Assembly: GCA_001570385.1 (NCBI GenBank)
Contig: BBYL01000033.1
Coordinates: forward strand, 62,001-126,000
Origin: Microtetraspora glauca
Lineage (GTDB): Bacteria > Actinomycetota > Actinomycetes > Streptosporangiales > Streptosporangiaceae
DNA: 64,000 nt
Direction: 5' to 3'
The notes under the pieces are model-generated. The model did no database searches and was not told the DNA's origin. It was given only the letters and a program-made list of their open reading frames with translations. Made by a program: the position numbers and the translations under genes. This document shows positions 23,716 through 37,641 of this stretch, in pieces (the stretch's first letter is position 1; each line of letters begins with the position of its first letter).

Positions 23716-25989
23716 GTGACAGGGAAGACGCCGACGCGCCGCCGTAGAAACCTCGCCGCCTCGATCGGAGGCTGGAGCGCCCGCCACAGATGGTGGGCGT
23801 TGCTCATCTGGACCGCCTTCGTGATCGTCTCGGTGTTCGCCGGGAACGCCGTCGGCGTCGCGAAGATGAAGTCGTACGAGAACGCGAACGGCGATTCCCG
23901 CGAAGCCGCGCGGATCCTGGACGGAGCCGGGTTCGAGGACGTGGCGAGCGAGGTCGTCGTCCTCCAGAGCGGCACCCTGACCATCAAGGACCGGCGGTTC
24001 CGCGACGCCGTCGCCGATGTGAAAAGGGCCGTCGAGGCCACCGGCCAGGTCGAACACGTGCGCACGCCGTACGACAAGGAGCCGTCGCCGGTCACCGAGG
24101 ACGGGAAGACGGCGCTGGTCCAGTTCGACATGAAGGGCGAGGGCGCGACCGCCAAGGATCGGGTCCGGCCGGTACTCGACGCGGTGGCCGGGGTCGCGGC
24201 CGCGCATCCCGGCGTGCGGATCGAGCAGGCGGGAGGAGCAAGCTCGGCCAAGCTGATCGGCGAGGCGATCGACGAGGACTTCGTCCGCGCGGAGCGGCTC
24301 TCGCTGCCGATCACCATCGGCATCCTGCTCGCCGCCTTCGGCGCGTTGCTGGCCGCGGTGGTCCCGGTCGCGCTGGCGATGACGGCGATCTTCTCCGCCA
24401 CCGGCCTGCTGGCCCTGACCAGCCACCTCCTCCACGTGGACGACGCGACGAGCAACGTGATGCTGCTGATCGGCCTCGCGGTCGGCGTGGACTATTCGCT
24501 CTTCTACATCATGCGCGAGCGGGAGGAGAGGGCGAAGGGCCGGGGCAAACGGAGGGCCATGGAGATCGCGGCGGCCACGTCGGGCCGGGCCGTCCTGGTC
24601 TCCGGCGTCACCGTGATCGTGGCGATGGCGGGGATGTTCCTGACCGGCAACGGCATCTTCATGGGCTTCGCCGAGGGAACGATCCTCGTGGTGCTGACGG
24701 CCGTGGTCGGCTCGCTGACCGTGCTCCCCGCGCTGCTCTCACTGATCGGCGACAAGATCGACGCCCGGGTCATCCACGGCACGGTACGCGCCGTCACCCG
24801 CGGCCGGGTCACCTGGCGGCGCGTCCTCGGCGTGCGTGGCGGCGAGAGCCGCTTCTGGGGCGCGGTCCTCGGCCCGGTGCTGCGCCGCCCGGCGATCTCC
24901 GCCGTCCTCGCCGGCGGCCTGCTCGTCGCGCTGGCGATCCCCGCGGTGGGCCTGAAGACCGGCCCGCAGACCATCGACGACCTCCAGGGCGACTACGCGA
25001 TCGCGGAGACCTTCAAGCGGATCGACAAGGCGTTCCCCGGCGGCAACGAGCCGGCCGTGGTCGTGCTCAAGGCGGCCGACGCGACCTCCCCCGAGGTCAC
25101 CTCGGCGATCGAGGAGTTCCGGAAGCGGGCGCTGGCCACCGGCGAGGCGAACGAACCATTCAACGTCTCGATAAATCCGGACAAGACGGTGGCGCGGATC
25201 GCCATCGGAATCAAGGGAACCGGCACCGACGCCGTGTCCGAGCACGCCATCCACACGCTGCGCGAGAAGGTCATCCCCGCCACCATCCCCGGCGCCCATG
25301 TCACCGGCGCCACCGCGGGCTCGATGGACTTCAACGACCAGCTGGCCCGGAGCCTGCCGCTCGTGTTCGGGTTCGTGCTGCTGTTCGCGTTCCTCCTGCT
25401 GCTGGCCTCGTTCCGCTCCCTGGTGGTCGCGGTCAAGGCCATCGTGCTCAACCTGCTGTCCGTCGCGGCGGCGTACGGCGTGCTCGTGCTGGTCTTCCAG
25501 AAGGGGTACGGCGAGAGCCTGCTGGGCTTCGAGTCCACCGGGACGATCACCGACTGGTTGCCGCTGTTCCTGTTCGTGATCCTCTTCGGGCTCTCGATGG
25601 ACTACCACGTCTTCATCCTGAGCCGGGTGCGTGAGGCGTACGACAGGGGCATGCGGACCGAGGACGCGGTCGCGTACGGCATCAGGAGCACGGCGGCCGT
25701 GGTGACCAGCGCGGCGCTCATCATGGTGGCGGTGTTCGCGACGTTCGCCACGCTGTCGCTGCTGACGTTCATGCAGCTCGGGGTCGGCCTGGCGGTGGCG
25801 GTCCTGATCGACGCCACGATCGTGCGGGCGGTGCTGCTGCCCGCGACCATGAAGCTGCTCGGCGACTGGAACTGGTACCTGCCCCGCTGGCTCCGGTGGC
25901 TGCCCCAGCTCTCCCATGGCGAGGAAAGCGAGGAGGAGGAGGAGGAGCGGCCCGCCGATCGGGACCGCGTCCCGGCCCCGGTCGGCTGA
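23716..25989 (+). CDS. MMPL-family RND-type membrane transporter
   Basis: Large exporter (757 residues from GTG 23716) with the duplicated MMPL layout: one helix, an external loop, five or six helices, then the same again. The signature acidic/tyrosine residues of the proton path are seen in GLAVGVDYSLFYIMREREE and FGLSMDYHVFILSRVREAYD. Substrates of actinobacterial MMPL proteins include lipids, siderophores and drugs; none is indicated here. The frame is open from 23602, but residues before the GTG look non-coding. It ends in an acidic cytoplasmic tail (EESEEEEEERP). Confidence 0.9.
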   Translation: MTGKTPTRRRRNLAASIGGWSARHRWWALLIWTAFVIVSVFAGNAVGVAKMKSYENANGDSREAARILDGAGFEDVASEVVVLQSGTLTIKDRRFRDAVADVKRAVEATGQVEHVRTPYDKEPSPVTEDGKTALVQFDMKGEGATAKDRVRPVLDAVAGVAAAHPGVRIEQAGGASSAKLIGEAIDEDFVRAERLSLPITIGILLAAFGALLAAVVPVALAMTAIFSATGLLALTSHLLHVDDATSNVMLLIGLAVGVDYSLFYIMREREERAKGRGKRRAMEIAAATSGRAVLVSGVTVIVAMAGMFLTGNGIFMGFAEGTILVVLTAVVGSLTVLPALLSLIGDKIDARVIHGTVRAVTRGRVTWRRVLGVRGGESRFWGAVLGPVLRRPAISAVLAGGLLVALAIPAVGLKTGPQTIDDLQGDYAIAETFKRIDKAFPGGNEPAVVVLKAADATSPEVTSAIEEFRKRALATGEANEPFNVSINPDKTVARIAIGIKGTGTDAVSEHAIHTLREKVIPATIPGAHVTGATAGSMDFNDQLARSLPLVFGFVLLFAFLLLLASFRSLVVAVKAIVLNLLSVAAAYGVLVLVFQKGYGESLLGFESTGTITDWLPLFLFVILFGLSMDYHVFILSRVREAYDRGMRTEDAVAYGIRSTAAVVTSAALIMVAVFATFATLSLLTFMQLGVGLAVAVLIDATIVRAVLLPATMKLLGDWNWYLPRWLRWLPQLSHGEESEEEEEERPADRDRVPAPVG

Positions 25990-26002
25990 CGCCTCGGGCG
26001 GG

Positions 26003-26884
26003 CTACGGCATCAGACCGAGGAGGGCGAACTTGCGTGCCTGCGCGGGCTCGGCCATCCGCTGGACCTCCTTCAGGTTCGTCCCGAGTACGACGATCGTGT
26101 TGTTGGGCGTGCCCTTCACCCGGACCGCGAGCCTGCCGTCCGTGAGGTAGGTGGCGCCGATCAGGCTGCCCTTGACCGGCAGCTTGATGGTGCTCCCTGT
26201 CACGGTGTCGACCAGCGTGGGACGGAACCACAGCGGCCAGGAGCCGTCGCCGCCGGGGGAACTCGCACCGATCTTGTTGACGATCACCCGGCGGCCGTCG
26301 GGCGACAGGCTCTGGACGTGGTTCGCGAGCTTGATCCCCGCCGCCCGCCGGGTCTTCCCGGTGGTGGTGTCGAGGAGGAAGACGCCGTCGGTGGTTCCGG
26401 CGTAGCCGGCCAGGTAGCGGCCCCCCGCCGACCAGGCGAGGTGGCACACCCCGTACGACTTGCCGATCTTGCGGCGGTTCTTGCCGTCTGCGCCGACGAT
26501 CCCGATGGGAGCCATGGACTCCGCGGCGGTCATCGCGTACGCGATGCGGGTGGAGTCGGCGGACCAGACAGGGGTGGCGCACGGAACGCCGGAGACCGCG
26601 CCCTTGGCGACGACGGTGTCGCTCGTTCCCTGGGTCACGTGCAGGCGCCCGTTGTCGTCGACCCAGGCGACCTTCTTCCCGTCGGGCGCGGCCGAGATCT
26701 GGATCATGGTGCCGACCTTGGTCTTCGTGAAGCCCCTGCCCGGCAGGTACGTGTGGACGATGGCCGCGGTCCCCTCGTATCCGAGGAAGGTCGCCCCGCT
26801 CACCTGCCGCGCCGCCGCCTGGGCCGGGGCCGGAACGGCGAGGAGGGGGAGGGCGAGCACCGGCAGAGCCGTCATGATTCGCAT
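26003..26884 (-). CDS. Secreted beta-propeller-like protein
   Basis: Exported 293-residue protein. The ATG at 26884 begins a clear signal peptide (ALPVLALPLLAVPAPAQA) with an AQA cleavage site. The mature chain shows repeated TolB/WD40-like blades with ISAAPDGKKVAWVDDNGR, PVWSADSTRIAY, LAWSAGGRYLAGY and QSLSPDGRRVIVNK. Such propellers usually bind peptides, sugars or partner proteins. The stop is 13 bp past the convergent MMPL gene. No enzymatic motif was seen. Confidence 0.82.
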   Translation of the reverse strand: MRIMTALPVLALPLLAVPAPAQAAARQVSGATFLGYEGTAAIVHTYLPGRGFTKTKVGTMIQISAAPDGKKVAWVDDNGRLHVTQGTSDTVVAKGAVSGVPCATPVWSADSTRIAYAMTAAESMAPIGIVGADGKNRRKIGKSYGVCHLAWSAGGRYLAGYAGTTDGVFLLDTTTGKTRRAAGIKLANHVQSLSPDGRRVIVNKIGASSPGGDGSWPLWFRPTLVDTVTGSTIKLPVKGSLIGATYLTDGRLAVRVKGTPNNTIVVLGTNLKEVQRMAEPAQARKFALLGLMP

Positions 26885-26972
26885 AGCCGTAACGATTATC
26901 GGATCATCGCCACAAACGGCAATCCAACCCCCAATTTGTCCGGAAAAATCATGTTTAGGTAAAGTTTGCGGC

Positions 26973-28214
26973 ATGGGGGCCCTCGGAATCGTTCGACGGC
27001 CCCTGACCTTCTGGATCGTGGGCGTGCTCGCCTACATCGTCGCCGTCTTCCACCGCCAGTCGCTCGGCGTGAGCGCGATCGACGCGACGGCCAGGTTCGG
27101 CATCGGCGCGACGGGCCTCTCCCTCCTCGCGATGCTCCAACTGCTCGTCTACGCGACCATGCAGATCCCGGTCGGCGTCCTGGTCGACCGGCTGGGATCC
27201 AGAAAGATGATCATCATCGGCGCGGCCGTCATGGCCGCGGGGCAGGTCGTCTTCGCGCTCGCGGACGGCCTGCTCGGAGCCGTCGCCGGCCGGGTCCTGA
27301 TCGGTTCCGGCGACGCGCTGACCTTCATCAGCGTGATCCGCATCGTGAACCTCTGGTTCCCGGCCCGCAGGAACCCCCTGATCGTGCAGATCACCGCCCA
27401 GCTCGGCCAGGTGGGCGCGATCGTGTCGGCGGTGCCGCTGATCAGCTCACTGCACTCGTACGGCTGGACCCCCACCTTCCTCGGCGCAGCCGCCCTCAGC
27501 GTGCTCGTGCTCGTCTCGGCGGTGATCCTCCTGCGCGACCGGAGACCGGACGCGACCACCGCGGGGATGGGAGTGCGCGCCGCGTGGGCCCACCCGGGCA
27601 CCCGGCTGGGCATGTGGACCCACGCCGCGACCCAGTGCTCCTCGGCCGCGTTCACGATGTTGTGGGGATATCCGTACCTGGTCGAGAGCCAGGGGCTGTC
27701 CCCGCACGCCGCCGGCCTGCTGATCACCATGCTGACCGTGCTGTCGATGACGGCCGGGCCGCTGCTCGGCTACCTCGCCGGGCGGTTCCCGTTCCACCGT
27801 TCCCGGATGGTGCTGATCGTCATCGGCGCGACGGCGGCGGCGTGGACCGCGGTGCTGCTGTGGCCGGGCCACGCCCCGCAGTGGGTGCTCGTGCTGCTCG
27901 TGGTCGTGCTCGCGACGAACGGCCCCGGCTCGGCCATCGGCTTCGACTACGCGCGGACGTTCAATCCCACCGAGCGCATCGGCGTGGCCACCGGCATCGT
28001 CAACAGCGGCGGCTTCGCGGCGTCGATGACGGTGATCGCCACGGTCGGCGTCCTCGTCGACCTGGTCGGGGACTACCGCTGGGCGTTCGCCGTGCAGTAC
28101 CCCATCTGGCTGCTCGGCGCGGTGCAGGTCGTCCGCTACCGCGTGCGCGCCCGGCGCCTCCAGCCGGCCCCGACCCCGGCCCTGAACCCCAACCCCGGCA
28201 CCGCCTCAGCCTGA
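26973..28214 (+). CDS. Major facilitator superfamily transporter
   Basis: Twelve-helix transporter (413 residues). The cytoplasmic loop 2-3 motif GVLVDRLGSRKMIIIGA matches the MFS motif G-x3-D-R-x-G-R-(R/K). Other family stretches include GSGDALTFISVIRIVNLWFPARR and GFDYARTFNPTERIGVATGIVNSGGF, which resemble nitrate/glucarate-type or YfcJ-like permeases. It is divergent from the secreted propeller gene with 88 bp between starts. Substrate unknown. The ATG at 26973 is chosen because residues before it in the open frame look non-coding. Confidence 0.88.
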   Translation: MGALGIVRRPLTFWIVGVLAYIVAVFHRQSLGVSAIDATARFGIGATGLSLLAMLQLLVYATMQIPVGVLVDRLGSRKMIIIGAAVMAAGQVVFALADGLLGAVAGRVLIGSGDALTFISVIRIVNLWFPARRNPLIVQITAQLGQVGAIVSAVPLISSLHSYGWTPTFLGAAALSVLVLVSAVILLRDRRPDATTAGMGVRAAWAHPGTRLGMWTHAATQCSSAAFTMLWGYPYLVESQGLSPHAAGLLITMLTVLSMTAGPLLGYLAGRFPFHRSRMVLIVIGATAAAWTAVLLWPGHAPQWVLVLLVVVLATNGPGSAIGFDYARTFNPTERIGVATGIVNSGGFAASMTVIATVGVLVDLVGDYRWAFAVQYPIWLLGAVQVVRYRVRARRLQPAPTPALNPNPGTASA

Positions 28215-28997
28215 GACCGGGGCACCGGTCGGTACGAAGGGGTCGGCGAAGTGCCCGGTGCCCAGGACGGCGACGCGGCCGAGGAGGGCGACCCGGCTGC
28301 GCACCGCCAGTTCCGGATCCTCGTCGTAGACATAGGTGATCGTGGGATCGCGCAGCTGCTCCGGATGGAGCACCACGTCCCCGCTGAGCGCGAGATCGCC
28401 CACCTCGACCGTCTGGTGCCCAGGGGTGTGGCCGGGGCTGTGGACGGCGGTGATCCCGGGCAGCAGCTCGGCCGTGCCGTCCAGGATCTGGAGCGAGTCG
28501 CCGAGCGGGACGACGACCTGGTCGCGCATCGGACCACGCACCCAGTCGAGCTCGGCCCGCTGTACGGCATAGCGCGCGTTGGGGAACGCGGGACCGTCAC
28601 CGGTGGCGCTGCCGCTCGCGTGGTCGCTGTGCAGGTGCGTCAGGACGACCAGGTCCACATCCGCCGCGGCGACGCCGTGGGCGGACAGCTCCTCGAACAG
28701 GCGTCCCGGCACGGGTGCCCAGCTCGCCGCGGGAGACCCGGCTCCGCCGATCCCCGTGTCGACCAGGACGGTACGGCCGGCCGCCCGCAACAGGTAGCAG
28801 TGGAAGTGGAGGATCCACTCCTCGCCGTCCGCGAACGATCCTCCGGGGAACATCTCGGGCAGCGGCTTGCGGATGTGCGAGCCCATCGGCCCCACCGCAT
28901 CACACAACGGGATGACCTCGACACCGGACACGATCCTCGCTTCATGCGCCATGGCCCACACGATAGGAGAATCAGGGCGCTCCCATATCTCGCTCAT
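28206..28997 (-). CDS. MBL-fold metallo-hydrolase
   Basis: Zinc hydrolase of the beta-lactamase fold (263 residues), like lactonase or quorum-quenching types. The metal motif HLHSDHASG (H-x-H-x-D-H) is followed by His in HSPGHTPGHQTVEVG and Asp in LALSGDVVLHPEQ. The ATG at 28997 has GGAG 8 nt upstream; a later ATG at 28952 lacks a site. It overlaps the 3' end of the convergent MFS gene by 9 nt. Substrate cannot be told. Confidence 0.88.
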   Translation of the reverse strand: MSEIWERPDSPIVWAMAHEARIVSGVEVIPLCDAVGPMGSHIRKPLPEMFPGGSFADGEEWILHFHCYLLRAAGRTVLVDTGIGGAGSPAASWAPVPGRLFEELSAHGVAAADVDLVVLTHLHSDHASGSATGDGPAFPNARYAVQRAELDWVRGPMRDQVVVPLGDSLQILDGTAELLPGITAVHSPGHTPGHQTVEVGDLALSGDVVLHPEQLRDPTITYVYDEDPELAVRSRVALLGRVAVLGTGHFADPFVPTGAPVSG

Positions 28998-29077
28998 CTA
29001 TCTCGCTCCACGCCGACTTCGGCACGAAGGCCCACAGATCGCCCCGGGCGTAGCGTCACCCCGCACCGGGGCACGCC

Positions 29078-29914
29078 ATGATGGAACGCATGCTCGCCGA
29101 CGTGATCGATCACCTGACCTGCCCGGTCTGCCGGGAACGGCTGGCACTGGCCGGAGGCACCGTCAGGTGCGAGCGCGGGCACAGCTTCGACGTCGCGCGG
29201 CAGGGATACGTCAGCATGCTGACGGGATCGGCGGTCCCCGGCACGGCCGACACCCCGGCGATGGTGGCGGCCCGCGCGGACTTCCTCGCCGCCGGCCACT
29301 ACGCGCCGCTCGCCGGCCGTCTCGCCCGGCTCTGCGCGGACGCGTCCGTGGTCGCGGACGCGGGCGCGGGAACCGGCTACTACCTCGCGCACGCCCTTCC
29401 CGGCCGTGCCGTCGGCATCGCGCTCGACGTCTCCAGGCACGCGATCAAGCGGGCGGCGCGGGCGCACCCCCGGATCGGCGCCCTGGTCGCGGACGTGTGG
29501 CGGCCGCTCCCCGTCCGGGACGCGAGCGTGGACGTGCTGCTCAACGTGTTCGCGCCGCGCAACCCCTCCGAGTTCGCGCGCGTCCTGCGGCCCGAGGGGA
29601 CGCTCGTGGTGGTCACGCCGGCCGCCGGCCACCTGCGCCCACTGGTGGAGCGCCTCGGCCTGTTGTCGGTGGACGAGGACAAGGAGCGGCGACTGGAGGC
29701 GGCGTTCGGCGACCGGTTCACGAAGGCGGGACGCGAGGACGTGGAGATCACGCTCGACCTCTCCCATCCGGCGGTCGAGGCCGTGGTGGGGATGGGCCCG
29801 AGCGCCTGGCACACCGACCCGGGCACGCTGGCCGAGGGCGTCCGCGCACTGCCCGATCCGGTACGCGTGACCGCGTCGTTCCAGATCACCACATGGACGC
29901 GAAAGCCCTCCTGA
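29078..29914 (+). CDS. 23S rRNA (guanine-N1)-methyltransferase, RlmA/TlrB-like
   Basis: The 278-residue rRNA methyltransferase has an N-terminal four-ligand zinc knuckle (CPVCRERL...VRCERGHSFDVARQGYVSML) followed by a Rossmann domain with motif I VADAGAGTGYYLAHALP and motif IV VLLNVFAPRNPSEFARVLRPEG. This architecture is specific for RlmA(I)/RlmA(II) enzymes that modify G745 or G748 in helix 35. In actinomycetes the G748 form (TlrB-like) can lower susceptibility to tylosin-type macrolides. Which base is modified is not decided by sequence reading. Confidence 0.88.
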   Translation: MMERMLADVIDHLTCPVCRERLALAGGTVRCERGHSFDVARQGYVSMLTGSAVPGTADTPAMVAARADFLAAGHYAPLAGRLARLCADASVVADAGAGTGYYLAHALPGRAVGIALDVSRHAIKRAARAHPRIGALVADVWRPLPVRDASVDVLLNVFAPRNPSEFARVLRPEGTLVVVTPAAGHLRPLVERLGLLSVDEDKERRLEAAFGDRFTKAGREDVEITLDLSHPAVEAVVGMGPSAWHTDPGTLAEGVRALPDPVRVTASFQITTWTRKPS

Positions 29915-30043
29915 TACTCCAGTGACTAAAGGGGCATTTCGCCAGAAATTCCGCTTTAAGATCCTCCGGTTCTCCGGCCATTCCGCAGATTCGCGGGACA
30001 TACTTGACGCGACCCCGCCGGCACCGATTCCAGGGGAGGCTGC

Positions 30044-31804
30044 TTGAAAGCCGAGGAGCGCTGGCAGGCCAGGTTCCGCGCGCCACGCATGACCCTGCCG
30101 ACATGGGCCCGCCAAGCACCACATCACGCCGTGTACCGCGGCGACGCCTCCGGCACCTGGGAGATCCACGCCTGGGACCGCTCGACCGGCCGTACCCGCC
30201 AGGTGACCGACCGGCCCGGCGGCACCACGCACGCGGCCATCGACCCCACCGGCCAGTGGATCTGGTGGTTCGCCGACACCGACGGCGACGAGTACGGCGG
30301 GTGGATGCGCCAACGGTTCTCCGGCGGCCCCGACATCCCGGTGGACACGCCCCCCGGTCACCCCGGCGGGCTCGGCCTGTCCGTCGCGGGCGGCGCGGCG
30401 GTCGGGCGGTCCGGCCGCGACGGCTTCCAGGTCCTGCTCGTCCGCGACCAGGAGGACCCGGTCACGATCTACGAGCACGGCGAGCGCGCCTCCGTGGCCG
30501 CGATGTCCCTCGACGGGTCGCTCATCGCGATCGACCACAGCGAGCACGGCGACTCCCGTCATCCCGCCCTGCGGGTCGTCAGGGCGAACGGCCGCACCGT
30601 CGGCGAGCTGGACGACGGCACCGGCAAGGGCGTGACCGGCGTCCGGTTCGCCCCCGCGCTCGGCGACCGGCGACTGCTCGTCCTGCACGAACGGCGCGGC
30701 CGGCACGAGCCGCTGATCTGGGACCCCGCCACCGGCGAGCAGCGGGAGATCTGGCTCCGGGTGCCCGGGGAGATCGACGCGGACTGGTACCACGACGGCC
30801 GCGCCCTGCTCATCGTGCACAACCACCGAGGCCGTACGGAGCTCCTGAAGTACGACCTCACCGGCGGCGGGCTCACCCCGATCGACAGCCCGCGCGGCGT
30901 CATCGACGCGGCGGCCCCACGCCCGGACGGCACCGTGGAGTACTCCTGGTCGAGCGCCTCCCAGCCGCCCGTGATCAGGTCGAGCAACGGCCACGTGGTG
31001 ATGAACCCCGGGCGGGCCGCGCCCGCCTCGGTGCCCGTCGAGGACGTCGACGTCGAGGGCCCCGGCGGCCGGATCCACGCGCTGATCTCCCGGCCGGAGG
31101 CCGGTGCCCCGCCGTACCCCACGGTGTTCCTCCTGCACGGCGGGCCGGCCGCGCAGGACGGCGACGCGTTCCTGCCCGGTGTCGCGGCCTGGGTGGACAG
31201 CGGGTTCGCCGTGGTCCGGGTCAACTACCGCGGCTCCATCGGATACGGCTCCGCCTGGCGCGACGCCCTGCACGGAGACGTCGGGCACATCGAGCTCGCC
31301 GACGTGACGGCGGTGCGCGAATGGGTGGTCGGCCGGGGCGTCGCCGATCCCGAACGGCTCGTCCTCGCCGGCGGATCGTGGGGCGGCTACCTCACGCTCC
31401 TCGGCCTGGGCACCCAGCCGAAGATCTGGGCCGCCGGCATCGCCGCCGCGCCCATCGCCGACCACGCCGCCGCGTACGAGGACGAGGCGGAGCGGCTGCG
31501 GGCCTACCATCGGGCGCTGCTCGGGGGGTCACCCGACGAGATGCCCGAGCGGTACGCCGCGTCCTCCCCCATCACCTACGCCGACCTGGTCCAGGCGCCG
31601 CTGCTGGTCCTCGTCGGCGAGAACGACCCCCGGTGCCCGATCCGGCAGATGGAGGACTATCTCGAAGCCCTGGCCCGGCGAGGGCACGACGCGCACACCT
31701 ACCGGTACGACGCGGGGCACGGCACGCTCGTGGTGGAGGAGCGCATCCGGCAGATGTCCCTCCAGATCGACTTCGCGATCAGGGCGCTCGCAGAACGAGA
31801 ATAG
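30044..31804 (+). CDS. S9-family prolyl oligopeptidase-like serine peptidase
   Basis: Cytoplasmic peptidase or esterase of 586 residues. Residues 1-330 form a beta-propeller with WD40-like blades, and 340-586 an alpha/beta hydrolase. The catalytic Ser is in LAGGSWGGYLT, the Asp in VGENDPRCP and the His in DAGHGTLVV. The oxyanion region is FLLHGGPAAQDGD. The TTG start at 30044 follows AGGGGAGG. No signal peptide is seen. Its 3' end overlaps the convergent SpoIIE gene by 26 nt. Confidence 0.92.
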   Translation: MKAEERWQARFRAPRMTLPTWARQAPHHAVYRGDASGTWEIHAWDRSTGRTRQVTDRPGGTTHAAIDPTGQWIWWFADTDGDEYGGWMRQRFSGGPDIPVDTPPGHPGGLGLSVAGGAAVGRSGRDGFQVLLVRDQEDPVTIYEHGERASVAAMSLDGSLIAIDHSEHGDSRHPALRVVRANGRTVGELDDGTGKGVTGVRFAPALGDRRLLVLHERRGRHEPLIWDPATGEQREIWLRVPGEIDADWYHDGRALLIVHNHRGRTELLKYDLTGGGLTPIDSPRGVIDAAAPRPDGTVEYSWSSASQPPVIRSSNGHVVMNPGRAAPASVPVEDVDVEGPGGRIHALISRPEAGAPPYPTVFLLHGGPAAQDGDAFLPGVAAWVDSGFAVVRVNYRGSIGYGSAWRDALHGDVGHIELADVTAVREWVVGRGVADPERLVLAGGSWGGYLTLLGLGTQPKIWAAGIAAAPIADHAAAYEDEAERLRAYHRALLGGSPDEMPERYAASSPITYADLVQAPLLVLVGENDPRCPIRQMEDYLEALARRGHDAHTYRYDAGHGTLVVEERIRQMSLQIDFAIRALAERE

Positions 31805-33311
31805 CCAGGTCGTCGGCGCTCGGCTCGGGGGCGAAGTCCTGGCAGGCACGGCGGATCCGCTCGGCCACCGCCCGCGCGGACAGGTCCACGCACTCCGCCA
31901 GCAGCTTGGCCAGCCCGCCGTCGTCGTCGAGCAGCCGCGAGCCGCACCGCCTCTCGGTCACCCCGTCGGTGACCCCGAGCAGCACGTCGCCGGACTCCAG
32001 CCGGACGCTCTCCTCGTGGAACTCCGCCTCCGGGAAGACGCCGAGCAGGGACTGCGGGGACGCGACGGCCTCCACGACGCCGCTCGGCCGGAGCCGGAGC
32101 GCCTCGGGATGCCCGGCGGACACCAGGTTGATGTCGAGGCCGCCCTCCGTACGCGTGATCTCGCCGTGCAGCAGGGTCAGGAACCTGGCCCTGTCGCCCT
32201 CCTCAAGGATCGCCTGGTTGAGCCGGGCGACCACGGCGGCGACGCCGTACCCCTCCCGGGCGAGCAGGCGGAGCGCGTGCCGGGCGAGGCCGGTGACCGC
32301 CGCCGCGACCGGGCCGGTGCCGCAGACGTCGCCGATGGCGAACCGCCAGACGCCGTCTCCGACGGGGAACAGGTCGTAGAAGTCCCCGCCGACCTCGTTG
32401 GTCTCCCCGGCGGGCTCGTAGATGACGTGGGAGTCCAGGCCGGGTGTGTGCGGCTCCTCCGGAGGCAGCAGGCTGCGCTGGAGCGCCAGGTTCGCCGCCG
32501 CCTGCTGGGCGTACAGCCGGGCGTTGTCCATCGCCAGGGCGGCCCGCCGGCAGAGGTCCTCGGCGAGTTGCATGACCTCGTCGGGGAAACGGTCGCTGCG
32601 GCCGACGCACATGATGCCGAGCCGCCGCCCGCGCGCGGTCAGCGGGAACGCCAGCGCCTGCCACTCACCCACGTGCAGCACGGCGGGTCCGTCGCCCGGC
32701 GGCATGGCGATGTCCGCGAGCTCGTCACGAAGCGCGTCCATCTGCGTCTCGTCGGCGTGCCAGAGGTAGGCGGGCACCACGTCGCCGGAGCCGTGTTCCA
32801 CGGTGTAGACGGCACACCAGGTCGCGAGCCTCGGCACCACGATCTGGGCGATGATCGCCGGGACCATGTCGGGGTCGAGCGTCCCCGCGAGCAGGTCGCT
32901 GGCGTCCGCGAGGAAGCCGAGCCAGCCCGGCCCGTGCATCGCCTCGCCCACCCACTCCTCGCTGGTACGGCCGACACCTCCGGGCAGGTCGATCCGCGCC
33001 CAGCGAGTGCGGGCGGATCCGCTGAACGTGACGCCCCAGGAGACGGCGTTCGTGGGCGGATGGACCGCATCCGCCTCACCCTTCTCGCGCACCTCCACCT
33101 GGACGGAGTCACCGTGGTGCACCCACATGACCTCGAAAGGACCGTCTCCGGCCTCCTCGACGAGGTCGCCGGCGAGACGCTCGGCGTCGACGCTCACGGA
33201 CATGGCGGCCCACGCGGTCATCACTTCACGCGTGAACCGCCTCGCGGCTGGTACGGCCTCATCACCCGGCGCGAAGGACGCGGCGAGCACGGCACGTGGG
33301 GTAGTTGTCAC
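31779..33311 (-). CDS. GAF-SpoIIE (PP2C) serine phosphatase with N-terminal ATPase-like domain
   Basis: Signalling phosphatase of about 510 residues. Residues 1-110 resemble a degenerate GHKL/RsbW-like region (AARRFTREVMTAWAAM), 120-285 a GAF sensor domain, and 300-510 a SpoIIE-type PP2C domain with GGDFYDLFPVGDGVWRFAIGDVCGTGP and the Asp-rich LGVTDGVTERR. Such enzymes dephosphorylate anti-sigma antagonists in partner switching. GTG 33311 is preferred, with a purine-rich GGAA nearby; the open frame extends to 33350. It is divergent from the multi-HAMP hybrid kinase, which suggests one regulatory unit. Confidence 0.88.
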   Translation of the reverse strand: MTTTPRAVLAASFAPGDEAVPAARRFTREVMTAWAAMSVSVDAERLAGDLVEEAGDGPFEVMWVHHGDSVQVEVREKGEADAVHPPTNAVSWGVTFSGSARTRWARIDLPGGVGRTSEEWVGEAMHGPGWLGFLADASDLLAGTLDPDMVPAIIAQIVVPRLATWCAVYTVEHGSGDVVPAYLWHADETQMDALRDELADIAMPPGDGPAVLHVGEWQALAFPLTARGRRLGIMCVGRSDRFPDEVMQLAEDLCRRAALAMDNARLYAQQAAANLALQRSLLPPEEPHTPGLDSHVIYEPAGETNEVGGDFYDLFPVGDGVWRFAIGDVCGTGPVAAAVTGLARHALRLLAREGYGVAAVVARLNQAILEEGDRARFLTLLHGEITRTEGGLDINLVSAGHPEALRLRPSGVVEAVASPQSLLGVFPEAEFHEESVRLESGDVLLGVTDGVTERRCGSRLLDDDGGLAKLLAECVDLSARAVAERIRRACQDFAPEPSADDLAILVLRAP

Positions 33312-33468
33312 CGGTTCCGTGTTATCACACTTCGACCTGACCCTCGTCAAACAAGCAGACGACTACATGCCACGGAACGTGACAGACTGGCATGAGGTTC
33401 GTGCTCGGCACGGCTGCGGTTCCACCGTGCTCGTTGGACCTGAAAATCCCGCAGGGGAAGGAGGCTCG

Positions 33469-37638
<4,170 letters not shown>

Positions 37639-37641
37639 TCG

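Noticed and set aside
28994..31510. Long minus-strand open frame (838 codons) opposite the RlmA-like and S9 peptidase genes
   Set aside because: Low-complexity translation; both genes on the plus strand have complete family motifs.
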